From Salticus scenicus (lineage: Eukaryota; Arthropoda; Arachnida; Araneae; Salticidae), in the NCBI GenBank assembly GCA_963930645.1, contig OZ005652.1:353598102-353662101 (forward strand): a stretch of DNA of 64,000 nt, read 5' to 3'. A program made the position numbers and the translations under genes. The notes under the pieces were generated by a model. That model saw only the letters and a program-made list of their open reading frames with translations. It had not been told where the DNA came from and did not search any database. Positions 36,541-46,886 of the stretch are shown here, piece after piece; the stretch's first letter is position 1; each line of letters begins with the position of its first letter.

Positions 36541-36659
36541 TAATATGAATTTTAATGAAAGGTTGTTCAGAAAAATAATCTTTGCTTACAATGTTTATCA
36601 AGTTCGAACTTAATTTCATTTTTGATCTAACAATGTTTGTAAAATATGTATTTTTTTAA

Positions 36660-37020
36660 AATTTAACAGTGTCTTTCATAAAAATTCATTATCCTCGAAG
36701 GAGACACCAGATATGGAACAGTTTTGAATACATTTACTGTCACGATGAAACAGACTCAAAGGACAGAGATCAAGCCATTCATGAACGCGGTAACCAGACT
36801 GCACATACTTTTAATAGCCCTGACAGTCATTGTGAAATTGTTTCGAAACAAGATAAGAAGAGAAATATCTCAAACTGTTTTTCTAATTCAATTTGGTCTG
36901 CCATTTTACCGTCTGTTTTTATTAAAAACAAAAACATCTTCTGTTAGATTTATTGAGGTTAAAAGATATTTAGATATTGTTCGGAGATTAATTGTGTCTC
37001 ATTCCACGTAGCAAAAGTGG
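36660..37020 (+). pseudogene. Possible gag/protease-region remnant of the BEL/Pao element
   Basis: Two overlapping frames are open (36669-36947 and 36724-37011). One reads RRRHQIWNSF, a possible zinc-finger/CHKRH-like context, and ILPSVFIKNK, resembling the LLPTALV-type start of Pao proteases. No aspartic protease DSG motif is intact. The assignment is mainly positional, between gag and pol. Confidence 0.35.
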
Positions 37021-37026
37021 TAGATA

Positions 37027-37027
<1 letters not shown>

Positions 37028-37102
<75 letters not shown>

Positions 37103-37111
37103 ATGTATATA
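37028..37111. repeat. (AT)n(GT)n microsatellite
   Basis: AT repeat of about 54 bases followed by a GT repeat, directly abutting the mariner MITE at 37112. Confidence 0.9.
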
Positions 37112-37329
37112 TTAGGTGGTTGCAAAAGTTCGTTCGGACGAGGATCATTTTATTGCCCCCAACCCAAAGACGACAGCGTCTATCGCCATGGTATACATTT
37201 GCTACCCGAAAAATGGGCAAAGGCTGTAGAAAGTAATGGAGAGTATTTTGATTAAAAATATCATTTGATTTGATGTATTTTTATGAAATGAAGCAATAAA
37301 AAACCTCACGAACTTTTGCAACGACCTAA
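37112..37329 (+). mobile_element. Mariner-derived MITE, copy 1 (218 bp)
   Basis: TA target on both sides (37110-37111, 37330-37331). Ends are inverted repeats: TTAGGTGGTTGCAAAAGTTC and the complement of TTAGGTCGTTGCAAAAGTTC. The middle still encodes the last residues of a mariner transposase (HGIHLLPEKWAKAVESNGEY then FD and a stop). The copy thus arose by internal deletion of a full mariner and keeps both ends plus the gene's 3' tip. It is inserted in the BEL/Pao remnant. Matches 46663-46884. Confidence 0.85.
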
Positions 37330-37719
37330 TAAATCAATAAAAATAAAACATCTTTTCAATTGTCGAAATGAAACATCGCTTGGTTATAATATAAACACAT
37401 TGATTGATAATAAATGGGAAATATTTACTATATATGACTTTATTTTCTTATAGCTCCAGAACTTACAGATTTATAGTCCATTAAACTGATATTTTTTTTC
37501 ATAATCTCGATATTTCAAAAAGCATTATATTAGCTGACACTGAAATTAATTAAAATAAGAAATAAATATTTTATTGGGATCACAATGTTTTTTCAAATTA
37601 TTGTGTCCTCATCAAATTCGCGATTATTTGCAAAATTCATTGTTTCAGGAAGACGTGTTTCGTTTCATTGTTAACGGAAAAGTAAATAATAAGTCATCCG
37701 AAACAAAATAATGTTCTCT
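37330..37719. other. Unassigned, probably decayed retroelement interior
   Basis: Lies between recognisable BEL/Pao parts. No protease or pol motif can be read; stops are frequent in all frames. Confidence 0.35.
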
Positions 37720-38580
37720 ACTTACAGAAAACGAAAATTTTGAAGAAACCTTACAAAAATTTTGGAAGAGGGAAAGAGGGAGAATATTAATGATTGTAAG
37801 GAATTTTTTATCGATAAAGATAAGTTTTCCGAAAAATATTTTAAAGAAACTCATTATGGATCCTCCGTATGTCAACACGTCGTTCATATACCTATGGAGG
37901 GTTAGATAGTATTAAAACAATCCAGAAATTTAGCGATTAAGACACAATTAAATATTTCAATGGTTAAATCAGGATTCGAACTTGAAGCATTTATGACGGA
38001 ATATATTATCTTCAACAACATATAATTAGCTAATGAATATGATTAACTGGTTAACAATTATTTTTTGCCCCATCATGGAATTTATCGTACAAAATAAAAC
38101 AGAACGTGTTTGCACGTTGTCTTTAACGCATCTGCGCCCTCTTCATCTGGACTATCATTAAATGACATAATGCTCAAATGTAAAATTTCCCCAAGAAACA
38201 TTATTGTATATAGTGCTGAGATTTCAAAAGCATTGATATACTTTTACACAGACACAGCAAAAAAGTACAGAATGGTTTTAGTACATCCACTGCGAAAATT
38301 TTAAGCTAAACACGATCACAGATGGAACATCAAACGATCCGTATTTATCAACTTGCGCTTTAAACATTTAGCATTAGATTCAACAAAAGTCTTACCTCGG
38401 GCATTGAGAGTGGCCTTAACTAAGTTTTTATCGATTATACACTATCGGGAGAATTGTATCTTGTAAAGGCCAAATTTCTTTAGGCAGTAATTCATTGAAT
38501 TGTTGTCTCTCGGTAAAATGAAACTTTAGAAATGGTACTTGAATCTCTCTAAACTACTTACGTCAAAAAATAAAATTGAA
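37720..38580 (+). pseudogene. BEL/Pao pol remnant: N-terminal pol and reverse transcriptase
   Basis: In order on the plus strand: NFEETLQKFWKRER (about 37735-37777) with a following cE..F-type stretch, ELEAFMTEYIIF, FLPHHGIY (about 38061-38085), then VVFNASAPSSSGLSLNDIML (38117-38176), the hallmark start of BEL/Pao reverse transcriptases. TDTAKKYRMVLVHP (about 38249-38290) fits the DIxKMYRQ block. DYTLSGE (about 38434) lies where YVDD is expected and lacks the second Asp. ELLSLGKMKL then KWYLN (about 38500-38545) fits the LRKW block. In intact elements this enzyme copies the RNA genome to DNA. Several stops and shifts make it dead. Confidence 0.8.
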
Positions 38581-38708
38581 TCTCATAATAATTTCGATGA
38601 CCATTAAGAAAACTTTTAAGTAAAGAACTTAAGGAGTAATATGGAATCTTAGGTCAAACTAATTCTTATATAGAATTAAAATTCCCAAATTAATCTCATG
38701 CCGCAAAT

Positions 38709-38954
38709 ATGATGTACTTTCTCTCGAATAATGGATTAATAAAAAAAAATCTCAGTCAAAGTGAGATTGCCTTAGATGAGAACTTTCTTTTCCGGAATAT
38801 TCATGAGAACAGTTTTCGTCTAGAAATCACAACTTTGGTAGGAGGAGTTCCAGTTTCACAATCAAGTAATCTAAAATGTATTAATAGTTTCCTTGATGAA
38901 TCGACATTTATAAGAATCGGTGTTCATCTCAAAACAGTGAAGCTTACGATTTAA
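38709..38954 (+). pseudogene. BEL/Pao remnant just before the integrase
   Basis: An 81-codon open frame includes NLSQSEIALDENFLFRNIHE and SSNLKCINSFLDESTFIRIG. This matches the segment ending SxL..L.PFLD..G.IRVGGRL that precedes the integrase zinc-binding region in Pao-type elements. It follows the reverse transcriptase remnant by only about 130 bases, so RNase H is missing. No integrase core is visible downstream. Confidence 0.6.
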
Positions 38955-39111
38955 AGACTTTTTTGGACGTTCATTTGCTGATCGTTATAGTTATATATAT
39001 GGTTTTCAAATTTCAATATTTAATTTTCAAGAAATATAAATACTTTATAATATCCTTTCAGTTTTTATAACTAAGTTTTTAATTACTATTCGGTTTGAAA
39101 TATAATTGGAC
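38955..39111. other. Unassigned
   Basis: No integrase or 3' LTR sequence could be read here. Confidence 0.4.
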
Positions 39112-39330
39112 TATGCTAGCCTACATATATTCTGAAATCTGCTAGTACTACATAGTTATTAATAGCTGTGTTCCCACCTGCTGAAGAGGACAGAACAGCA
39201 TAATTTAATATTGTTTTGGCTTAAATAGTGTTTAACTTTAACTAATTTTCTTGTTTATTAACATTGTTAAATAATTTTTCTTGTTGTTTATTACATTCCA
39301 ATTTCATGTCATCGCTTATCATTATTTAAA
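39112..39330. repeat. Dispersed duplicate block, copy 2 of 2
   Basis: Partner of 30345-30560; an AT repeat follows at 39344-39365. Confidence 0.6.
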
Positions 39331-39599
39331 TATATTATATATACATATATATATATATATATATACAGCATTATTTTTCTTAAAAATTAAAAAATGTCAC
39401 TAACAACAAAAATTTATTAAATGAATTTCTAATTTTATACTCTAATTTTATTATACAAATACAAATGTCACACAAAGTAAAATTTATGAATAGAGAAGAA
39501 GAGGGAATTTTTATGATTATTAATCTGTTTGTATAATCAAACATTGAAAAAAAAATAACCTTCATTTTACAAAAATAATAATTGCTGGACTTTATATTA

Positions 39600-39860
39600 T
39601 ATTTATATTCGAATAAATTACAATTTGGTTCAAGGTAGGATATTTAAATGTTCTTCTATTAAACGGAAATCGCGTGACATTAGTGACACACAGAATTTAC
39701 GGCAAATGAATAACAGATGGCTTTCAATTGATTAATTGAAAGTAAGCTCTAATTTCAGGAAATAAATGTCTCTTGCGAAAGTGTATTACGTTTGAAGACG
39801 AATTAGACTTTCTGATAATTTACGGATATGTCATATGTAAGTTTATATATAAACACAATA
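39600..39860. repeat. Dispersed duplicate block, copy 1 (partner 47480-47690)
   Basis: Shared sequences: GATTAAT, CTCTAATTTCAGGAAATAAATGTC / CTCTAGTTCTGCGAAATAAATGTC (first 20 bases comparable), GCGAAAGTGTATTA / ACGAAAATTTATTA, and TATGTCATATGTA / CGTATCAAATGTA. Same orientation, diverged. Confidence 0.5.
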
Positions 39861-40630
39861 CGACCTATGTTTATTCAATGCTATACAGAGTATTGAAAGT
39901 GAATAGTTAATAAATATCTATACATAGAATCACGGATAATTATATTAGTTTAAGACATAAAATCTCACCACAGAAAAAAAAAAAGATCAGAGTTAATAAA
40001 ACAATCGAGTCAAAATAATCTATATTGCAAAGGGAAAATTCATCTAAATATAGTTTTTTTAAATATTATATGTGTTGTGTGAAAGATATAATTATTTTTA
40101 CTAGGTAGTATCACTTATAAAATGATTATTGATTCAATATAAAATTTATAAATTTATAATTGTTTCTAGATTAGGAAACATAAAACACTCACAAAAATAT
40201 AAAATAAAATAAAATAAAAAGACCATACTGACTGCTTTTATTAATCAATTTTCTTTATAAAAACTGAAAAAAAAAGTGTTAAAAACATTTTAATACAAAT
40301 CAGTATTTTAAAATATATATTATTTAACAAATTCGAATAATACATATCCAATATAATACTACCACGGCAATTGGTAACATAGAGAAAATACTTAATCAGA
40401 AATTTAATCGAAAATAATATCAATGCATATATTATCAACGACTTTCCTACCATACTAATAAATTACATCGTGTATTATCTCTTAGGTTGATATATTTAGA
40501 AATCAACCTGTTGTAATAACTAAACTTTTAAGATAGGTGGGACACATGAGAAGAAATAAAATTTGTATAGGAACCCATGTACGCAAACTTCTTTTTAAAT
40601 CTCTAACAACCTTATGTTTTTGGTTAATTT
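39861..40630. other. Unassigned AT-rich stretch
   Basis: A (AAAAT)n-like tract at 40199-40220. Nothing else supported. Confidence 0.4.
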
Positions 40631-40634
40631 TTAA

Positions 40635-40793
40635 CAGTAAAACACACATATGTGAGTGGCATTTGTATAATACACATTTAACTAAATATGTCTAGATGTT
40701 AACGTTTACATAAAAAGCGATGTATCAATATTAAGTAAAATATAATGTTTAGTTAAAAATGATAAAAGCCACGCCCATATCCGAGTTTTACTG
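40635..40793. mobile_element. MITE with TTAA duplication, 159 bp
   Basis: Inverted ends of about 30 bases: CAGTAAAACACACATATGTG on the left and the complement of CAGTAAAACTCGGATATGGG on the right, each followed by a G(C/A)GTGGC match. TTAA flanks both sides (40631-40634, 40794-40797). A TTAA target is typical of piggyBac and Kolobok elements; a CAG start favours Kolobok-like, by inference. Confidence 0.7.
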
Positions 40794-40905
40794 TTAAAAA
40801 TGAATCAAAAACGTCCTGTGCTTAAGGGTTAAAATAACATTAGCGACCATGAATTCGTATTCAATTTCCAATCCTTATGATGTGCTCTGCCTCCCTTAAA
40901 ATCTG

Positions 40906-41128
40906 TGTGCTGGGTTTTGTATCACGCTTCATAATGAAAATTTTGTCATCACAATAACTTCAGAAATAATGAACTAAATGGAAGTAAAGTGGGACAGGTA
41001 ACATTTCTGACAAATATCTTGGATTAGTTCGTTAACGAAGTTGCTCCGCTATTTTGTTTCCAAGTATCACGCACTTGAAAATTTCCAATCCACATAGTAA
41101 AAAAGTGTTTAGGACTGGATTTACTTAC
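40906..41128. repeat. Satellite-like ~145-160-bp unit, diverged copies
   Basis: Related to the dimer at 42500-42815. A partial unit begins GGTTTTGTATCACGCTTCAT and a second begins ATTTTGTTTCCAAGTATCAC; both contain ATCA-AATAACTT and GAACTAAAT-G-A motifs. It ends where the candidate exon's donor site begins. Confidence 0.5.
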
Positions 41129-41301
41129 ATTTGACATATGCATTGAATATATACGAGTTTCCAGTAAGATTATTGATGAATTTAATCCCGTAATAAAGAA
41201 TTTTGTGACCTGTACCCGCTTTCTTGAAACCCGACGTCGCCAGTTACCCATAGCGTAGTACTTGTGCGAGGCTAATCCCAACGAACCAACCAACTCGAAA
41301 C
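41129..41301 (-). other. Candidate internal coding exon, unknown gene
   Basis: On the minus strand TTTGTTTAATTTTTAG is a good acceptor. The 173 bases that follow stay open in one frame (2 + 57 codons): FELVGSLGLASHKYYAMGNW, RRRVSRKRVQV and more. They end at AAT|GTAAGT, a strong donor. Base composition is higher in G and C than the flanks. The open frame also continues past the donor into satellite-like sequence as far as 41024, which weakens the case. I do not recognise the protein. It could be a real host exon or a transposon fragment. Confidence 0.35.
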
Positions 41302-42499
41302 CTAAAAATTAAACAAACATTACTAATTCATCTAAAATCATGGAAAACTTTTTTAAAATTATAAAATTATGTAAAATTCATTGTCACCCAGTTGATAAAT
41401 TGTTTAAACAGAATTAAAAATGCAATTACTAATTGTATTTAAAAAAAAAAAACAGATTAATAATATTTTATAATTATGTGTGTGAGTTGTAAACTTAATG
41501 CATACAAAATTGGGCTTAAACAGTTATGTGTTAGTAGTTTATTGTTTTATGTTTTATGTTTTCATTCTAAAAAAAAAAGTATCTTTGTTCATTGCTTTCG
41601 TTCAATGTGGATTTTTCTTTAGTATAATAATTTGGGTATTATGTGTATGAGTCGCAGTTAAAGATCTGCTTTCACGCATCATTTTGAATTCACACAATCA
41701 GCAAATCAGTTTTCTGCAGTTGCAGCCTTGGTGCATTTTTTATTTTTTCTAAAGAGGTCGGTAAAGAATAGTATCCGCCTTGCTGGAAGCCGTCTCTTGA
41801 ACGCTTTTATTTATTATTATTATTATTAATTAAATTACAACAAGTATTTCCTTTATATATGCTATGTATACACGTGTAAATGGCGGAAAATTCAAAATTT
41901 CGTTAACATAAAAGCGAGGATTGAAAATCATTAAAAATAAAGGTATCTTAAATATATATATATATATATATATATATTGTAAATTGAGAATTAACACCTT
42001 AAGCGCCTCGCGAATTTTTAATAAAATTCATTAAAAATCAATAATGATATTATCCTGTAATAAATAAAAATTAAGTAAATTTAAATATTTTTTCTATAGT
42101 TACTTAAAACAATGTAATATTTTCAGTTTTATATCATATTTTACACTGTCAACCACCGAAGGAGTATCAAATTTGACATTGTCAGCCATCATGTTAACGT
42201 ACATTTTCGAGAACGTTAAAGCGAGATAATGCTGTGATTCTTTCTTTCTTTCTTTTTTTTTTTTTTTTTTTTTATAAACGATAGTCAATAAAGTTTTATA
42301 CAGTTTCTTTCTAATTTCCATACACTTTCTAGAAAAGTTCCGTATTAGATCCGTTGGAAGAAACGAAAAAGGATATCGATGTTTTTTTCTTGTTTATACG
42401 AAGTCTAAATTTGTGCTTATTATAATATATTTTTTTCAAGTATGTTCTCATGTTGACCCGACTCGTTGAAACTAAAACCGCCCCGAACCCGGGTCACGT
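41302..42499. other. Unassigned AT-rich stretch
   Basis: Contains (TTA)n at 41811-41827, (AT)n at 41952-41977 and poly-T at 42252-42273. A GC-richer part starts at about 42455 (GACCCGACTCG, CCGAACCCGGGTCACG). Confidence 0.4.
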
Positions 42500-42815
42500 A
42501 TGCAGGATTTGTTTCCACGTTGCGGACGCTTAATATCTGTCTACCACTTGAATTTTTTTTCATTGCGACAGCTTTTGAAATACTTAACTAATTCGATCCA
42601 AATTTAGGCAATTGACTTAAATGTTAGGAATAGCTTGAATATGTTCCCGAGGAAACTTCCTCCCGCCATTTTGTTTCCAAGTTGCGTTCACTTAGTATCA
42701 GACTATTACTTGGAAAATTGCCATCGTGATAACTTTTTTAAATACTGAACTAAATAGAACCAGATTTGAGAAGTGACTTACCCAATTAATGTCAGTGAAT
42801 TTTCTTATTTTATTT
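42500..42815. repeat. Tandem dimer of a ~161-bp satellite-like unit
   Basis: TTTGTTTCCACGTTGCG (about 42508) and TTTGTTTCCAAGTTGCG (about 42669) start two units. Each continues with ACTTAGTATC/GCTTAATATC, an ACTTG-AA stretch, GATAACTTTTTTAAATACTG-like sequence, AACTAA and TGACTTA. Related copies occur at 40906-41128. Confidence 0.65.
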
Positions 42816-43536
42816 ATTCATTTATTTATTTATTTTTTAATATGAATGATGATAAATATAAATGTTTTGTAATTTCTTAACTTATAAAGAAAAGAAAATC
42901 ACAATAGGTCCTTGTATTCCCACAATATATTTTAAATAAAAATTACAAAGCTAAAGTATTTATAATTTTGTTTTAAACTATGGAAAAAGAAATTATTAAA
43001 GAGTGATTTTTAGGTTTAATTCTAAAGACAAATCCTAAAATGAATTGAATTGCATTTTTGTATACCTAGTAAAAGTCCCAAACTGACATGCTACATTATA
43101 AAATATTGGATTTTTATTACACATGAGCAAGCATTAACAATTTTATTAATACTTCGTTATTTCACTAGACAGAACTTTTCTTAAAAAAGTGTTTATTTTG
43201 AGTAAAAAAAAAAAAAAAAAAAACATTGATTGCAAGAAAACACCTTTGAAGATTTGTTCTTCTTCCTTTTTCCTTTATATTAAAATTTAAGAAATTCTAC
43301 CAACAATATTGTGACATTGAAAACAGCACATACTACTTACTTCTTAAAGGCAATCTTAAATGTATATATTTTTATAAATTAGTTTATTTAAATTAAATCA
43401 ATTTTATCAGTTCTTATTTATTCATTAATCTGGTTTTTCTTATGTTTTACAACTTTCTAAACCCTAAATGTTATTCATATCTTCGACCGAATATCAATAG
43501 AAAAGAAAACTTCATTATTATTTCCATTCACATCGA
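42816..43536. other. Unassigned AT-rich stretch
   Basis: Poly-A at 43206-43223. Nothing else supported. Confidence 0.4.
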
Positions 43537-43745
43537 GAACCGCCGGTGACCGAGAGGTTATGTGTTCAGAGTTTATAGACATGAGGTGCTGGGTTCGATC
43601 CTAGGTAAGCACGTCTGCCAACCCTTAGGAGTTCTCAGAGGTTTTTCATAGAAACATGCGTAAAAACTGGCTAGGAATCCTTCGAAATACTCCCACGGAG
43701 TGCACTCCCGCTCATCCCTAATAATCTAAAGCAGTTAATTGGCTT
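43537..43745 (+). mobile_element. tRNA-derived SINE (family 3)
   Basis: The head CGCCGGTGACCGAGAGGTTA has an A box resembling that of Ser/Leu tRNAs (TGACCGAGAGGTTA, 43547-43560). The B box is GGTTCGATCCT (43592-43602). The body has CCCACGGAGTGCACTC, which recurs as CCCACGGAGCACACTC at 50422-50437. The 3' end is not sharply defined. Confidence 0.65.
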
Positions 43746-43980
43746 TAATTCCAATACCAACACCGTTCCTAACGAAAATTTCACAACATTCGAATTCCAT
43801 TCGTTAACGACGCAATTTAAAATTACTTTTATCATTTAAACGGTATAATGTATAAAAAAAAATAAAGATTGTACTATGATTATTTAAAAACTTACATTTC
43901 ACATTTCTCTATTTTGTCAGTTCAGTGATTTTATTTCATCTTTAGACAGTATTGTACAATTTCTTTATCGGCAAGAATTA

Positions 43981-44578
43981 AGGGCGTATCAGATTCAGCA
44001 ACTTTAGAAACAACCAATTTTTGAGCCGACTTTAGCGCCAATTTTTCCTCGACGAAAACACCTTAGAGGTTACAATAGTCGGGTGAAAAGTTGGATGAAA
44101 GAAGACTAACTTCTGACGCTTATCACTTTTCTTGGCGCGAATAAAATACGCAATGATTAGCGTTAAAATTCCCTTTCATTTGTGTAAAATATCGCATTAT
44201 TATTTCTATTTTGATCTTTTTTACAATTATTGTCATAACGTCATACGAAAATAAAAACAATTAATTGAAAATTCTTATCATTTAACGGTAAAATAAACGT
44301 GTTTAACGATAATATTTCTTCTTCAAATCTCCACTTGAAGCGATTCCCGTGTTCCGCCATCTTGGAAATATGACGTATCAAAATAGCGCATCCTGATTGG
44401 ACGAATCCGAGGAGAAATTGAGTATACGGACAATTTTATCAAGGCAGCTCTGAAAAAGTTGGGCTACTTCGGTCTGCGCTATCACACTGGGAGTAGAGAC
44501 AATTTTTTCCGAAAAATCTGCGCTAATCAGCGGTTGGCTCTAAAATCGCCCGTAAAGTCGTTGAGTCTGATACGCCCT
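43981..44578. mobile_element. Non-autonomous DNA element, TTA duplication, 598 bp
   Basis: Starts AGGGCGTATCAGATTCAGCA and ends with the complement of AGGGCGTATCAGACTCAACG; the match continues to ACTTTA and, after an interval, GAGCC. TTA lies on both sides (43978-43980, 44579-44581). A 3-bp TWA target fits PIF/Harbinger, as for the 7771 element, but the ends differ. The small frames inside are not convincing genes. Confidence 0.75.
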
Positions 44579-44697
44579 TTAGAGCTCACTAAAAATTACA
44601 CAATTGGAAGTCAGTTATCATACATTTGCATTATATTGCTTCGTTCATATTAATATATGCAATATTATTTAACTGAATGTTACCCTTTATCTTGTAA

Positions 44698-45129
44698 GGG
44701 CCCGCTTCACTCACCGCCACCGGAAGCAGAAGCTAATGTTATTCTATGGGAAATTTTTCTTTACAAATAACTTATTAACTAATACATATTTTTAAATTCT
44801 GTTTTCACATTCAGAAAATTCCCAGCTGTTAAATTGACGCACCTTTTTAAAAAAAATTATATTTTTGAATTTTTTATATTTTATTTTGAATCTGTAAAAT
44901 AAGAATTTTCAATATGTGAATTTTTTTCATTTTTCAATTTCAAGATAAAATATTAAAAATTAAATAAATACATTTTTAAAAAAGTTGCGTCAATTTAACA
45001 GTTGGGAATTTTCAGATTGTGAAAACGGAATTAAATAATATGTATTAGTTAATAAGTTATTTGTAAAGAAAATTTCCCCATAGAATAACATTGGATCGGG
45101 CTTCCGGCGACTGTAAGTGAAGAGGGCCG
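44698..45129. mobile_element. Long-armed foldback element, about 430 bp
   Basis: The first ~185 bases and the last ~185 bases are inverted repeats: GGCCCGCTTCACTCACCGCC and the complement of GGCCCTCTTCACTTACAGTC, then ATGTTATTCTATGGG, CTTTACAAATAACTTATTAA and TTAAATTGACGCA in both. The short AT-rich centre is the loop. The target duplication is uncertain (possibly TAAG), so the family is open. Confidence 0.75.
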
Positions 45130-45737
45130 TTAAGGAAGAAATACATCAAATCAAATTTTGACAAATTAGGAAAATTTTCGCAGTTTAATATTACAGATAG
45201 AGTTTGTCAAATGTAATTACCCCCAAAATAATTTAAGTTCTTCCTAGTTCATAAAAATTTCATAATTTCTTTAGTGAAAAACTAGTTAGAAATATTATCA
45301 ATATAACTTATCAATGTAACAAAATATTTTTCGCTGTAGACGATGCGCTTTCTTTTATAATTAAATTTCTTAAATATTTGTTTTTCATTCTTCATGTTAA
45401 ACAATTTCTGCAATAAAATATTTTTGACTTGCTAATGGGAACTTGCAATACACAGTGAATGTTTATGCTAAGTTGTTTTATTTTCTTTCTTCATTTTAAT
45501 TTTATTTTTGCTAATTGGGATACTTTGTATTCTATGCAAGTTTTTGTTATACTGAAACATTAAATACTTATCCTCAAAGCAAAAGTCTTTTATTTTCAGT
45601 AAGAATTAAGTGAATATGTTAGTGGTTTTTAATTAAGTGTTAAAAAATATTTAGAAATCCTATAAAAAATTAAGATAGATATGTATACGTTTATTTATAT
45701 ACGTGTGAGGGTGTATACACACACACACACACACGTG

Positions 45738-45770
<33 letters not shown>

Positions 45771-46662
45771 GTCTGTGTGTGCGTATACATATACATATAT
45801 ATATAACATACTTTGTATAACAAAATTTATTCAGTTTTAGTGTAACTTTCTGGTAAGGTGTCTTTCTTATATTGAACTGCATACATATTAAATTTAAAAA
45901 AATCACACATTATATAACGTTTTGGATTTACAATCACTTACAGTTAGTAAAATAACAACAATTTCTAAACTAAAAGGTATTCCATCTTTCTAAGTAAAGT
46001 TATTAATTTTCTCCCATTAATTTTTTTTAGTATCAAAAAGTTTTAAAGAGTTATTTGAAAAATTAAAACCTTTAATAGTATTATAGTTTATTTGATCCTC
46101 TTTTATATCATAATTTAACAGCAAACTTCGCCGTTTGAAATTAATTTTTCGAGAATTGGTTTAAAATTAGTTCTTAATTGTTTATCGTAACAGTAATGAC
46201 CATCTTTTATTTCTAACCATTTAAGATCGTTAATTAACGCATTTTTACCACATCTGTCTGTCCGCTTACTAAATTCCGAAAAGGTTTTTCTTGTGCTTCG
46301 AAACTTATGCATGTTATTCAAGATGCTTGAGTTGTTTTTTCCCCACATACTATTATCCAATGAGGTAAAACACATTTATTATTTTCAGGAACCTATGCTG
46401 TAGATAATTGAAAAGAGAGTTTTTTCAAAATACTATTTATATACTGTCTTTCTGAAAATAAGCAGAATCTATCGACGATTTGTCAACTATATAGACCTTA
46501 ACATTTTAAGCTGGGTCCTTTTAAAAAATCTTTAGTGTAGCATCACAGCTACCATCAGAGCCCCTCTCTGGAGATTAAAATTGCTCGAAACTGATACATA
46601 ATGGTGAGCGACCTTCTTCCATCTTCCAAATCTTATAAATATTTCTATGCGAGATAAATGTA
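45130..46662. other. Unassigned; microsatellite and one coding-like frame
   Basis: A compound GTGTATACAC/(AC)n/(AT)n repeat lies at 45710-45806. A minus-strand frame of 86 codons at 46115-46375 has varied residues with several Cys and Trp (FRSTRKTFSEFSKRTDRCGK, LKWLEIKDGHYCYDK) ending in TAA; it may be a fragment of a gene or retroelement, unrecognised. Confidence 0.3.
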
Positions 46663-46884
46663 TTAGTTCTTTGCAAAAGTTCGTGCGGACGCGGATCCTT
46701 TTATTGCCTCCAAAGACGAGAACTTCTATCGCCGTGGTATACATTTGTTACCCCAAAAATGGGCAAAAGTTGTAGAAAGTAATAGAGAGTATTTTGATTG
46801 AAAATTGTCATTTGATTTGATGTATTTTTATGAAATGAAGCAATAAAAAACCGCACAAACAACGACTAAAATGCAACGACCTAA
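46663..46884 (+). mobile_element. Mariner-derived MITE, copy 2 (222 bp)
   Basis: TA on both sides (46661-46662, 46885-46886). Full-length match to 37112-37329, including the transposase-tail remnant (RGIHLLPQKWAKVVESNREY then FD and a stop). The right end carries a short extra AACAACGACTAAAATGCA-like alteration. The left end reads TTAGTTCTTTGCAAAAGTTC. Confidence 0.85.
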
Positions 46885-46886
46885 TA

